Shown here piece by piece: positions 17,488 through 26,630 of a stretch of 64,000 bases of DNA; within the stretch, counting starts at the first letter, position 1, and each line of letters starts with the position of its first letter. Location of the stretch: assembly GCA_041570195.1 (NCBI GenBank), contig JBFFWQ010000008.1:1-64000 (forward strand). Reading direction: 5' to 3'. Origin of the DNA: UBA11865 sp041570195. Lineage in GTDB: Bacteria; Chloroflexota; Anaerolineae; Promineifilales; Promineifilaceae. The notes under the pieces are model-generated. The model saw nothing but the letters and a program-made list of their open reading frames with translations, did no database searches and was not told where the DNA came from. A program made the translations under genes and the position numbers.

Positions 17488-19074
17488 TCAATCAACCAGG
17501 CCTACGATCTGCAGTGATCGCGGGTGCTCAACTTGATACTCGTATTGTATCTTCGTTGTCGCGCCGGCCGCCACGTCAAGGTGCCATTCCATCAGATTTA
17601 ACTCCTTCTTTTCGCTTGGCTCAGGCGTGACCTCGATCAGCTTGACTGAGATCTCTTCATGCCTGGAAACCGGCAGATTGTCTTGAATCTCGATATTGGC
17701 CTGCGCAGGCAGAAGATTCTTGATTTCGATCTCGTATCCAAATTGTATTTGTCGCTTATCACGCAGGCGCCTTTTGTCAACGTCTCTGCGCACCATTTTT
17801 CGTTCAACGGTAAGGCGCTCTTCGACCCCAACAAGGAGTTCAATCTCGTCGCTCACCGGGACATACTCAAGGCGCGAGACGCCGATGAAGCGTTGGCCGA
17901 CAAACAGGTGGATGGGTCCGGCAAGGAACGGATATGGCCCGTCGTTGGCGGCCTTTGTCCGCCGAAAGACTGCCTCCGTGTGCTTCGGAACGGACACGTA
18001 ATCCACCTGAGCCGGAAATCTCGACTGAAAAAGCGTCGACTTGTGCGGCGAACCATCACTGGGGATGTTGCCACGGCCTGCCACCTCATAGGTCACTGTG
18101 GCGCCGCTCTCTTCAATGTATACTGCAGCCTCGGCGACTTGCGCCGCGATAGGCGCCTCAGAAACGACTAGTGCGTCCATGGCCATGGCCTGTGGAGCAG
18201 CGGTGGCTTTCGCCGCTCGAGCCGGTGCGGCCCGCGGCGCGGGTGGATGGTAAATGTCAATGTACCAGGGCTTGAGTTCGGGCAATCGGCGATTGAGACC
18301 AATTCGGGCCGTCGATACCTGTAATCTCACATCTGCCCAGTCCTGCCCGCTGCTTTGCGTAATTTGGGCGATTCCTTCGATTGATAGCTCACTGCCGCCC
18401 TCTACCTCGAGGAGCCTCACGTCATAGATTGGTTTCCATGACGCCTGTCTCACGTTGTAGACCACTTCAACCTCGAAATCACCGGCCGACAGTACCTCCA
18501 GATCTACAATCGCCTGGTTCCTCTGGGGTGGTCGCGATGACTTCAGTTCTTCGAGTTCGCGACCGGCCTTGTCCAAGGCCTTGCTTAATGCCCTTCCCTT
18601 CTTCTCCAACTCTCTCTTGGAAGCGCGCAGATCTTTGTCTTGTCTTTCGAAGAAGCGGCTGATTCGTTCGTGTTCTTCCACTTTCGTCCGGCCCAATGCC
18701 AGGCCTCTGGCATATTGCTCGCTTTCCCCTCTTAGCCCTTCCAGGTGTCGAACCTGGGCATCGAGGACAGCCTGCTCGTCGGCTACGGCATACAAATCAT
18801 CTTCCAGTCCCTCGATTGCTTCCTCAAGATTACGGACTTTTGCGGCCGGTGTTTCCTCAAAATGCTGTCTGCGCACCTCAACGCCGAGCAAACGAACGTG
18901 CGCTTCACCCTGACCGTCAACCCGCACCGAGTCCCTATCCATTGACAGCGGCAGATCTTCCACGACTAATCTGTGGCTACCGACCGTAAGGGTTGCCTGA
19001 CCTCTGGCCGTTACCCTTGCCTGTTCGGTATATACTGTGACCGATAACACTGTCGGCGTTAGGCTAATGTCCAT
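17488..19074 (-). CDS. DUF4140/DUF4139 protein (mucoidy inhibitor MuiA family)
   Basis: The 528-aa product starts with a DUF4140-type beta domain (VTVYTEQARVTARGQATL) and continues with a long coiled coil (about 85-180, many Glu/Lys/Arg heptads). It ends in the DUF4139 region (SWKPIYDVRLLEVEGG, ITQSSGQDWADVRLQVST, and a C-terminal beta domain). A low-complexity Ala/Pro linker (about 275-300) splits the last part. The function of the family is unknown; the name comes from alginate overproduction phenotypes. It lies 10 bases downstream of the M28 peptidase and is probably in the trmFO operon. Confidence 0.85.
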   Translation of the reverse strand: MDISLTPTVLSVTVYTEQARVTARGQATLTVGSHRLVVEDLPLSMDRDSVRVDGQGEAHVRLLGVEVRRQHFEETPAAKVRNLEEAIEGLEDDLYAVADEQAVLDAQVRHLEGLRGESEQYARGLALGRTKVEEHERISRFFERQDKDLRASKRELEKKGRALSKALDKAGRELEELKSSRPPQRNQAIVDLEVLSAGDFEVEVVYNVRQASWKPIYDVRLLEVEGGSELSIEGIAQITQSSGQDWADVRLQVSTARIGLNRRLPELKPWYIDIYHPPAPRAAPARAAKATAAPQAMAMDALVVSEAPIAAQVAEAAVYIEESGATVTYEVAGRGNIPSDGSPHKSTLFQSRFPAQVDYVSVPKHTEAVFRRTKAANDGPYPFLAGPIHLFVGQRFIGVSRLEYVPVSDEIELLVGVEERLTVERKMVRRDVDKRRLRDKRQIQFGYEIEIKNLLPAQANIEIQDNLPVSRHEEISVKLIEVTPEPSEKKELNLMEWHLDVAAGATTKIQYEYQVEHPRSLQIVGLVD

Positions 19075-19083
19075 CTTTGGCTC

Positions 19084-20139
19084 CTATTCTCCTATTCTCT
19101 CTTCCAACCAGACCTCCAGCGTTCGGCCGACCCGCATTAAGCTTTCCGCGCTGGCCTTGTCGGTCGTATCTTCCACAGTGTGCCAATACTCATAATCGAA
19201 ATCAATGATGTCGACGGCCGGGATTCCCGCCAAGGCAAAAGGTAGATGGTCGTCAATCAGTGTGTAGCCCAATTCTGGGATGAACTGATCGCCAAAACCC
19301 AAATCGGCGCCAATGCGCCATAATTCGGCTCGAAGGTCAGGATGGGAGTTTCCTTCATAGAGCAATTGTTGATCGGCATCGCCCACCATGTCAACCAGTA
19401 CCATGGCTTGGGGCGTGATATCCAGATTCTCGGCCATGTGGGTTGAACCCACGATCCATTGGAATCCCGGCATGCCCTCACTGCCGTTGTCCTCCAGATC
19501 GAAGAACGCCAACCAAATCTCATGTTCGATCGCGTCCAGGTTTAGCGTCCGTGCCAGCTCTAACAACACGGCGACGCCGCTAGCGCCATCTACGGCGCCC
19601 GGCACCGGCGCCACACTGCCCGGCGTCCGATTGGCAATGGCCCGCGTATCATAATGCGCCCCAAGAATGATGACGTCACCTGCGCCTTCATTTGCCCTAC
19701 CGATGATATTCCGCCCTACAACATTTAGATAAGGAAAGCGTTGTTCTTCGACCGCCCAGCCAAGCTCATCCAATGTAGAAACGATGTAATCGCCGACCTC
19801 TCGATGGCCCGGGCTTCCGGGCCATCGAGGTCCAAAAGCCATCTGTTGCTCCAGGTAAGCAAAGGCTTCCTGGCCGTCGAAAACTAGGTCCGGCATGGTT
19901 GTTATTGTCGACAAGACTTCCGTCACTACAACTTCTTGCGTGGGGGTGGCTGTTTGGCTAGTTGCAGCTTCGGCCGGGCTTGTCGGAACCGGGAAATTGG
20001 ACGCCGGGGTAGGCGGAGGTGTCCGACTCTCCTCTGCCCTATCTGAAGAAGCAACAGGCAGCAGTACCATCGACAGGACAACAAGGGACAGAACTAACTT
20101 ATGCCAGCAAAGGCGTGGACCTTGACGCGGCTGCTCCAT
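19084..20139 (-). CDS. Secreted M28-family metallopeptidase / glutaminyl-cyclase-like
   Basis: The 351-aa product has a signal peptide or signal anchor (about 14-31, LVLSLVVLSMVLLPVAS), a Pro/Thr-rich spacer (about 38-75) and an M28 domain. Zinc and catalytic residues are in GAHYDTRA, PGAVDGASG, FFDLEDNG and EYWHTVEDTTDK. The FDLEDNGSEGMPGFQWIVGS stretch resembles both bacterial aminopeptidases and glutaminyl-peptide cyclotransferases, so either activity is possible. It acts outside the membrane. Its ATG overlaps the trmFO stop as TAATG, which suggests coupled translation. Confidence 0.82.
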   Translation of the reverse strand: MEQPRQGPRLCWHKLVLSLVVLSMVLLPVASSDRAEESRTPPPTPASNFPVPTSPAEAATSQTATPTQEVVVTEVLSTITTMPDLVFDGQEAFAYLEQQMAFGPRWPGSPGHREVGDYIVSTLDELGWAVEEQRFPYLNVVGRNIIGRANEGAGDVIILGAHYDTRAIANRTPGSVAPVPGAVDGASGVAVLLELARTLNLDAIEHEIWLAFFDLEDNGSEGMPGFQWIVGSTHMAENLDITPQAMVLVDMVGDADQQLLYEGNSHPDLRAELWRIGADLGFGDQFIPELGYTLIDDHLPFALAGIPAVDIIDFDYEYWHTVEDTTDKASAESLMRVGRTLEVWLEERIGE

Positions 20140-21515
20140 TAGTTAGCACGTTCCCCGATCTGCAGTTCACGTTCGGCGATATGAGAATCGTAAGCGACTC
20201 TCCTTTCCCGAGCGAAGCGTCGCATGGCCGTAAGCGACCTCTGCGAATAGTAACGATATCGCTCATTCTTCCCCATGCGCTGTTCAGGCATCGGAAGTAA
20301 TCCGAAGTTTGCTTTCATCGGCTGAAATGATTTTGCTTGTGCGTGAGTCACATAATGGCACAATGCGCCTAGCATGGTCAGGGTTGGAAAAATGACTGGA
20401 TTGTCGCCCTGCAATAATCTGGCCGCATTGATGCCAGCCACAAGGCCGGTCGCGGCGTTGCCCATGTAACCCTCAACGCCGGTAATTTGACCCGCAAAGA
20501 ACAGTTCAGCCCGGGACCGGTATTGCAGCGTCGGCTGCAATAGTTCAGGCGAGTTGATGTAAGTGTTTCGGTGCATCATGCCATACCGCATGAACTCGGC
20601 TTGCTCGAGCCCCGGAACCATTCGCAACACGCGCTTCTGCTCACCCCAGCGCAAATTAGTCTGAAAACCGACCAGATTGTACAACGTACCGGCTATATTA
20701 TCTTGCCTTAGCTGAACGACCGCGAAGGGTCTGCGCCCAGTGCGCGGATCGTTTATACCAACCGGTCGCATCGGCCCATACCTCAGTGCATCCCTGCTGC
20801 GCCGAGCCATTACTTCTACCGGTAGGCAACCCTCAAAGAAGTGGGCGTCTTCGCGCTCAAAGTCCCGTAACTCGATTTGCTCAGCCGCTGCCAGCGCTTG
20901 CTGGAAAGCATCATAGGTCGCTTCATCCAGCGGGCAATTCAGATAATCACCTTCAACCAGCGTTTCGTCATCATATCGAGAAGCCCGGAAAGCAACGCTC
21001 GTGTCGATTGAGTCGCTACTGACGATAGGTGACAGGGCATCGTAAAAGTAGAGGTATTCTTGACTCGACAGCGCCGCCAGCGAATCAGACAACGCGGAGG
21101 ATGTAAGCGGTCCCGTCGCGACGATGCAGGGAGCTTCCGGAATCGTTCGAACCTCTTCTCTTACTATTTCGATCCGTGGATGACCGGTTACCATGGCTGT
21201 GACCTGCCGGGCAAAGGCCTGTCGGTCAACTGCAAGGGCCGTACCGGCCGGAACGGCGGTTTCTTCGGCGCAGCGCAGTATCAACGAGCCCAATCCTCGC
21301 AATTCTGCCTTCAGCAAACCTGGCGCCTTGTAAATCAGGTTTGAGCCGAGCGAATTGCTGCAGACCAACTCGGCCAGTTGCTCAGTTTCATGAGCCGGAG
21401 TCTGCTTCAGCGGCCGCATCTCGTAGAGACGAACTGCCAGGCCCATCTCGGCCGCCTGCCAGGCCGCTTCGGCGCCGGCCAATCCTCCTCCAACTACGAT
21501 CAATTCTTCAGACAT
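20139..21515 (-). CDS. trmFO: tRNA (uracil-54-C5)-methyltransferase, folate/FAD-dependent (TrmFO)
   Basis: The 458-aa flavoprotein starts with the FAD-binding VVGGGLAGAEAAWQAAEMG and the TrmFO-specific YEMRP, ELVCSNSLGSN and LLKAELRGLGSLI. Further signatures are YFYDALSPIV, NCPLDEATYDAF, FEGCLPVEVMARRS, YNLVGFQTNLRWGEQKRV and QITGVEGYMGNAATGL. It makes ribothymidine at tRNA position 54 using methylene-tetrahydrofolate, instead of the SAM-dependent TrmA. The length is typical. It is followed by the M28 gene with a one-base overlap. Confidence 0.96.
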   Translation of the reverse strand: MSEELIVVGGGLAGAEAAWQAAEMGLAVRLYEMRPLKQTPAHETEQLAELVCSNSLGSNLIYKAPGLLKAELRGLGSLILRCAEETAVPAGTALAVDRQAFARQVTAMVTGHPRIEIVREEVRTIPEAPCIVATGPLTSSALSDSLAALSSQEYLYFYDALSPIVSSDSIDTSVAFRASRYDDETLVEGDYLNCPLDEATYDAFQQALAAAEQIELRDFEREDAHFFEGCLPVEVMARRSRDALRYGPMRPVGINDPRTGRRPFAVVQLRQDNIAGTLYNLVGFQTNLRWGEQKRVLRMVPGLEQAEFMRYGMMHRNTYINSPELLQPTLQYRSRAELFFAGQITGVEGYMGNAATGLVAGINAARLLQGDNPVIFPTLTMLGALCHYVTHAQAKSFQPMKANFGLLPMPEQRMGKNERYRYYSQRSLTAMRRFARERRVAYDSHIAERELQIGERAN

Positions 21516-21571
21516 ATTTCCGATTCCAACAGGTGCCGGTGATCCGTATTCTTCAGCTGGGTGATCGACGG

Positions 21572-22057
21572 CTAATCTGATCCGGTTAGTTTGGACAGCA
21601 TCCGGCGCGCATGACGATCATTTGGATTATCTTTGACCGCCTGGCGAAACCAGCCGGCGGCCTCTTCCGTCTCCTGGCGATCGCGATATATCAGACCAAT
21701 GTTGTAAGCCACGTTAGGTACGGCCGGCTGTATCTCCAACGCCCGCTCGAAGGCGGCGATCGCTCGTCGCTGATCTTGCTCTCGAGCCAAAACCGGATTG
21801 CCTAGGTAAGCTGCTCCGAGATTTGTCCAGACCATTGGGTTATCCGGCTCGCGCTCGCCGAGCGGCTCCAGTAAAGCCACAGCCTTTTTGAACTTGCCGG
21901 CTAGAATGTATGCACCGCTCAAGTTGATCGTAGCGTCAATGTGGTTCGGCTTCAATGTATGAGCTTTCTCCAACAAGGGTATGGCCTCAGGCGCATTGCC
22001 TTGATGTAGCAGCTCCGTTCCGCGGCCGAAGTAGTCGTCAAAATCACTGTCAGTCAT
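21572..22057 (-). CDS. Small TPR-repeat protein
   Basis: The 161-aa protein is made of about four TPR units. Visible units are YFGRGTELLHQGNAPEAIPL, ATINLSGAYILAGKFKKAV, VWTNLGAAYLGNP and VAYNIGLIYRDRQETEEAAG, each with the Ala/Gly/Pro spacing of TPR helices. No signal peptide or other domain is seen, so it is a cytoplasmic protein-binding scaffold. It sits 56 bases upstream of trmFO on the same strand; its partner is unknown. Confidence 0.8.
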   Translation of the reverse strand: MTDSDFDDYFGRGTELLHQGNAPEAIPLLEKAHTLKPNHIDATINLSGAYILAGKFKKAVALLEPLGEREPDNPMVWTNLGAAYLGNPVLAREQDQRRAIAAFERALEIQPAVPNVAYNIGLIYRDRQETEEAAGWFRQAVKDNPNDRHARRMLSKLTGSD

Positions 22058-22143
22058 CTGCGCTCGCTCGTCCAGCTATTTCTCTTAGATGTGTTCATTG
22101 GCAAGTAGTGTTAGTCCTGTGATCTGAATGCTTTACAAATACG

Positions 22144-23427
22144 TCAGCTTTTGCGACCTTTCGGAAGCCCGACCAAGAGTGCTAATAACAAGAATCCAGC
22201 AATGATAATAGCCAGCCCCACCCTTCCATTGCGCCAAACTCTTTGTAGTAGAGACTGGGGCGCTTCTTGGTCCAACCAATCCTGATTCAGTGCAGCCAGC
22301 GAAATACCCAGCCCTCGTTCGGTCACCGACTGGCAGTCCGCGCCATCAGCTAGCTCAACAATCATCTGCTTCAACGCCTGGTTGCCGTACTGTGACTGAA
22401 TATGGCGAATAATCGCCGCGCTCTGAGCATAGGCCAGAAGCACTGCATCATCATCGGCCGGTAATGTATAGCAGAGGTCGTCAAGAGCTATGGTCTCGCC
22501 TGACGCAGTGGCCTCTTCAAGCCTGGTAGCATAGATTGGATTTAGCTCTGACTCAAGTAAACTGGCCAAACCCTCATCCAGCCATAGGGGCATCGACTCA
22601 TAGCCGACGCCCGTTGCCTGGTACAGGTAAAGATGGACCAGTTCGTGGGGAATAGTTCGGGCCAGGTCCGTTGCCGCAGTCACCGGACTGCCAGCCGACA
22701 CAAGGATGACGCCGAGTTCTGGACGGGCATGAGCGCCTACCCAATCTCGGCCCGTAAGGCGCAATCCAGCACGCAAATCAGCCGCGGTCGGATACACGTA
22801 TATTCTCAGGGGGCTCGGGGGTTCGCTAGGCATGATAGCCCTGATTTCCGGCAGGGCATTTACCACCGCATCCAACGCCCCTTGGCCAACTGCCGGTTCG
22901 TCGCCGGTCCAAAAGACTTGAACACCATCTCGTTCAATTTCGCGCCACGCAAACTGATCGTCGACATACTCGACCGTTTGCGGTTCAGTTTCTAGTTCGT
23001 TACCGTCCTCGTCCTCGATCATCCACCAGTAAGTGACGGTCGTGAACGGAGCGAGGCGCAACTGTTTGAGGTCGACCACATGAGTTAACGCGATCTCACG
23101 ATCGATTGGAAAATCGACATCGGCCGTCAGTGTGTTGGCAAACTCAGGCGCGCTGAGAAACAGCGTCGCCTTACGGACGGGCGACGCGGCCTTGGCCTCC
23201 AGAGAAAGGTGCAATGCTTGTCCGAAACTGTATTCTGCGCTGGCCTCAGCCTGAATTGACGATTCTCCTTGAGCGTCAATCGTGCTAGGCAGGGCCAGCC
23301 AGCCCATCGTCAGGACCAAGCCAACGACAGCGATAAGACTCCACCGTACTTCGCGAATCGCCCTACAACTCCCCAGTGCCGGTCTACGGCTAACGGGCCT
23401 ATCGTCATTTTGCGGAAAGGTCTTCAT
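22144..23427 (-). CDS. Membrane-anchored MA-type (gluzincin) metallopeptidase
   Basis: The 427-aa product has an N-terminal membrane/signal segment (about 29-50) and a C-terminal membrane helix (about 405-422) followed by basic residues. Between them lies an N-terminal beta domain (about 55-160), then a peptidase-MA-like domain with HELVH (zinc site) and WLDEGLA carrying the third ligand, 20-odd residues later. It should be an outward-facing zinc peptidase. Its ATG overlaps the stop of the AEC gene (ATGA), so both are likely translated together. No substrate can be named. Confidence 0.8.
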   Translation of the reverse strand: MKTFPQNDDRPVSRRPALGSCRAIREVRWSLIAVVGLVLTMGWLALPSTIDAQGESSIQAEASAEYSFGQALHLSLEAKAASPVRKATLFLSAPEFANTLTADVDFPIDREIALTHVVDLKQLRLAPFTTVTYWWMIEDEDGNELETEPQTVEYVDDQFAWREIERDGVQVFWTGDEPAVGQGALDAVVNALPEIRAIMPSEPPSPLRIYVYPTAADLRAGLRLTGRDWVGAHARPELGVILVSAGSPVTAATDLARTIPHELVHLYLYQATGVGYESMPLWLDEGLASLLESELNPIYATRLEEATASGETIALDDLCYTLPADDDAVLLAYAQSAAIIRHIQSQYGNQALKQMIVELADGADCQSVTERGLGISLAALNQDWLDQEAPQSLLQRVWRNGRVGLAIIIAGFLLLALLVGLPKGRKS

Positions 23428-24335
23428 AGTCCGAGCCAGGTGATGACAATCGGCACAGTAATAGCACTGAGGATAGTGGTCAACACTACTGTACTCGTCA
23501 CCAAGCCCGGGCGCACGTTAAACTCTACGGCAAGAATCGTGGTGATGACGGCCGTCGGCATGCTCGCCTCGATAATGCTTGTCGCCCGGTTTAAACCCTG
23601 CAGTCCAAACCAGCTCGCTACAATGACCGCCACTATCGGCCCGACGATCAATCTAATTCCCGAGGCCGGCAGGGCCAACCAAACCCGGCCGAGATCGGTC
23701 AGGTCGGCGATCTGCATACCCAAAACAACCAGCATGACCGGGATCGCTCCTGCGCCAGCCAATTCGATGCCTCTCAACAATGGCTGGGGTACGTGGATAT
23801 CAAGCGAATAAATCAGCACGGCCGCGATGACGGCGTAAAACGCCGGCATTCGAAGCAGACGCACTAGCGACTCCCGCCAGTCTACCTGACCCATTGAGGC
23901 GATGAACACGCCTAGGGTAAAGACCAGAATCGTGCTAACCACGAAATAGACTGCCGCTCTTGCCAGGCCATCTTCGCCATAGCGCAGCCGATTGAGGGTC
24001 AGACCATAGTTGCCACTATTAACGAACATGACCACCAGCAACAGCGCGACCGTGTCGATTCGTGAAAGCCGCAGAAGCCGGGAGGCCAGCAGCGTCACCA
24101 GTCCGATTAGCAACGTTACAACGACAGCATACGCCGCAAGCTGCAACATTTCATCACCTGGTATCTCTGAACTAACCAGAGAAGAAAACACCAGAGCTGG
24201 CGAGAAGGCGTAAAACGTCAGCTTGGAAAGCACCTGCTTATCAAGGCCCAGCCTCCGACGCAACACGAATCCCATTGCCGCGACAAGGAATATGGGTAAG
24301 ATGTTCTGCAGAAAAACGTCTAAAAGGCCGCTCAC
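23424..24335 (-). CDS. AEC-family transporter (auxin efflux carrier-like)
   Basis: The 303-aa protein has about ten membrane helices in two inverted halves, as in the bile/arsenite/riboflavin transporter group. Typical features are the first helix NILPIFLVAAMGFVLRRR, FVNSGNYGLTLNRLRYGEDG in the middle of the first half and ASMPTAVITTILAVEFNVRP in the second. AEC proteins move organic anions or amino acids, often malate or auxin-like acids. The start is GTG at 24335 with no strong ribosome site. The last four bases overlap the next gene. Confidence 0.85.
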   Translation of the reverse strand: MSGLLDVFLQNILPIFLVAAMGFVLRRRLGLDKQVLSKLTFYAFSPALVFSSLVSSEIPGDEMLQLAAYAVVVTLLIGLVTLLASRLLRLSRIDTVALLLVVMFVNSGNYGLTLNRLRYGEDGLARAAVYFVVSTILVFTLGVFIASMGQVDWRESLVRLLRMPAFYAVIAAVLIYSLDIHVPQPLLRGIELAGAGAIPVMLVVLGMQIADLTDLGRVWLALPASGIRLIVGPIVAVIVASWFGLQGLNRATSIIEASMPTAVITTILAVEFNVRPGLVTSTVVLTTILSAITVPIVITWLGL

Positions 24336-24347
24336 GGAGAGTAGTTT

Positions 24348-25328
24348 TCACACGGAAAGGAAACGATCATCTTCGTGATTATTGTCCCAGCCAAGCGGCG
24401 ACAAGTCAATTTCACCGCCCAGCCAGGCCATCTCCTCCAGCGCTTCTTCAATGGCGGACTGGACATCTACGAAGTCAGGATCGCCATCCATTTCCTCTAG
24501 AATTCGAGTGGCCGTAGCGCCCCCAATCTGACCCAGCGCCACAATAGCCGCAAGCCGGACCTCCAAATCGTGATCTGTCACGAGATCAGCCAACTCCGAA
24601 ACTGCGTCACTACTTCCTAAGTGCCCGGCTGCCCTGGCGGCCTCGAGCCGCATCTCGTCGTTATGGCTGGCCATTTCGTCCAGAACGATTGGCAGCCAGC
24701 GCTTGTCGACCGTGCGCCCCATTGCGTAGATCGAGCTGATCTGCAGCTCCTGATCGCCGCTATCGTAGGCCTCTTCCACCAACGAAGCCACTCGTTCATG
24801 CGATGATGGGCTTAACGATTCCAATGCCGCACGACGAACCGCCGTTGGCGTGGCGCCGTCGTCAAGCAACGAAAGAAGAGCATCGACGGCCGGGGCTACG
24901 CTTCGTCTGGGAATCTGATTCCATTCCGCCATTAAGATGAAATGCCCGATGGTTGCCGCCGCCAGAGTGCGGACCTGTACATCAGGATCAGTAACCATGA
25001 GTTCTACGATCGGATTGATCAAGGTTATTCGCTCCGTATCCCATAGGCCGTCTAGCGCAGCCAGGCGCACGGCCGGCAAGCGATCGGCCAGACAGAAAGC
25101 GAATATGCCGCTGAAGTCAACGTGGAAATTCTCTTCGGTGATATCGGCCAGGTGCCGGATCATGACCCGCTTTCGTTCATCGCTGAACTCACCCCAGCCC
25201 TGGCAGAACAGTGACAGCTCTTCTGGGGTCAGATCGGAAAGGCCGTACAAGGCAGCCACACTAAGACTCTCTTCATTCTTGAGCAAATCCATCAATTCGC
25301 CGATTGCATCACTATTCTCTTCGTCCAT
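24348..25328 (-). CDS. HEAT-repeat protein (PBS-lyase-like repeats)
   Basis: The 326-aa acidic protein is built of helical HEAT repeats from about residue 55 on, with units such as DRLPAVRLAALDGLWD, DPDVQVRTLAAATIGHF, HNDEMRLEAARAAGHLGSSD and DHDLEVRLAAIVALGQIGG. No catalytic residues are evident. It probably serves as a protein-binding scaffold. GGAGAT lies just before the ATG, but a terminator-like hairpin with a T tract stands directly upstream (25338-25378), so its expression may depend on read-through or on an unseen promoter. Confidence 0.85.
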   Translation of the reverse strand: MDEENSDAIGELMDLLKNEESLSVAALYGLSDLTPEELSLFCQGWGEFSDERKRVMIRHLADITEENFHVDFSGIFAFCLADRLPAVRLAALDGLWDTERITLINPIVELMVTDPDVQVRTLAAATIGHFILMAEWNQIPRRSVAPAVDALLSLLDDGATPTAVRRAALESLSPSSHERVASLVEEAYDSGDQELQISSIYAMGRTVDKRWLPIVLDEMASHNDEMRLEAARAAGHLGSSDAVSELADLVTDHDLEVRLAAIVALGQIGGATATRILEEMDGDPDFVDVQSAIEEALEEMAWLGGEIDLSPLGWDNNHEDDRFLSV

Positions 25329-25337
25329 GGTATCTCC

Positions 25338-25378
25338 AAAAAAATAGAGATTAGAGCCTAAATCCTCGAGCTCTAATC
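25338..25378 (-). terminator. Rho-independent terminator after the site-2 protease gene
   Basis: On the - strand, GATTAGAGC (25378-25370) pairs with GCTCTAATC (25357-25349) across a 12-base loop and is followed by TCTATTTTTTT. It ends the site-2 protease transcript only about 10 bases before the start of the HEAT-repeat gene, whose ribosome site abuts the T tract. Confidence 0.8.
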
Positions 25379-25429
25379 CCTGTCAACTTCAATCAAGAAG
25401 TCTCGACAACCGCGCAAGTGTCGTCAATT

Positions 25430-26503
25430 CTAGAATGGAATGATTGGGTTAACAATATCCTGCACGATAATCAGCAGCATCAGACCTAACAGGAACAACA
25501 TGCCGACGAGATGAACCATGCCCTCTCGTTCGGGCTCAATTCGTCTCCCACGGACCGCTTCTACCAATACAAACATGATGCGGCCGCCATCCAGTGCGGG
25601 GATTGGCAGCAAGTTCGTGAAACCCAATGCGACACTGATCACGGCTGCAAACCAAAGGAGTGGAAACCAATCGCCTTGGTTGGCCGTTTCTTCGGCCGCT
25701 CGGCCCGCAAGTTGGCTTAGGCCGACCACGCTTACAGGTCGTGCTTCGCTTGGCGTAATTTGGCCGCGAATGAGCATGACCGGCGCGCGCAGCGTGCCCC
25801 AGACCACGTCAAACATCGTCTGGCCTGCCATCGCCACCGATTGTACCGGACCCATCGAAACGTTCTCGCCCGTCCGCCGGCCTTCCAGCCGAATGCCCGT
25901 TGGACCTTCGGTTTCGTCATCATATTCGCCCGGTAGACGTGGCGTAACCTTGAATGTTAGCCGTTCTTCACCACGAAGAACGATTATTTCCACCGGCCGA
26001 CCGGCCGAACTGGTAATTTCGTCAACGACAACACCCGATCCGTCAACTTCCCTACCATTGACTTCGACCAATACGTCGCCAGCCTGAATACCCGCGAGCA
26101 TGGCTGGCGAGTCGGGCTGCACTTCCGGAACGGCGATCTCAAAGCGCGGTGGCCCAATCATGAAAGCAATCCAGAAGAGCAGTAGAGCCAGCAGAAAATT
26201 GGCCCCTGCGCCGGCCGAGAGGGTGAACAGCCGTGCCTTCTTAGAAGCCCCAGCCAGACCACCGGAAACCGACGGATCGTCCTCGCCGGCCGGTCTGACA
26301 AATCCTCCAATAGGGATCCAGTTCAGCGAGTAGATAGTTCCGTTGCGCTTAAAGAGCGTTGCCGCTCGAGGCGGAAAACCTAGCCCGAATTCCTCAACAC
26401 GAATGCCTGATAGGCGCGCGGCAACGAAATGCCCTAGTTCATGAATCAGTATGATAGGCGTCAGAACCAATATAAATGCGCCTATTGTCCACCAGATTGA
26501 CAT
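25430..26503 (-). CDS. rseP: Site-2 protease, RseP/M50 family
   Basis: The 357-aa intramembrane zinc protease has HELGH at about 21-25 within the first membrane helix, the family loop VEEFGLGFPPR and YSLNWIPIGGFVRP, a PDZ domain (about 110-190, with AGIQAGDVLVEVNG) and the second zinc motif NLLPIPALDGGRI before the last helices. Such proteases cut anti-sigma factors or remnant signal peptides in the membrane. ATG 26503 puts the first membrane helix right at the N-terminus and is preferred to an upstream start at 26524. No dxr or cdsA partner is adjacent. Confidence 0.9.
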   Translation of the reverse strand: MSIWWTIGAFILVLTPIILIHELGHFVAARLSGIRVEEFGLGFPPRAATLFKRNGTIYSLNWIPIGGFVRPAGEDDPSVSGGLAGASKKARLFTLSAGAGANFLLALLLFWIAFMIGPPRFEIAVPEVQPDSPAMLAGIQAGDVLVEVNGREVDGSGVVVDEITSSAGRPVEIIVLRGEERLTFKVTPRLPGEYDDETEGPTGIRLEGRRTGENVSMGPVQSVAMAGQTMFDVVWGTLRAPVMLIRGQITPSEARPVSVVGLSQLAGRAAEETANQGDWFPLLWFAAVISVALGFTNLLPIPALDGGRIMFVLVEAVRGRRIEPEREGMVHLVGMLFLLGLMLLIIVQDIVNPIIPF

Positions 26504-26630
26504 CTTGCACTCGTCCTGCGGCAAACGAACCGGGCCACAAAAGCCTCAAAGTTGTCCGCGTTTAATGCCGGTCATTATAAGGCCATGACCTATGAGGCCG
26601 CAATGGCTAGTAGTTATTATTTACACCATT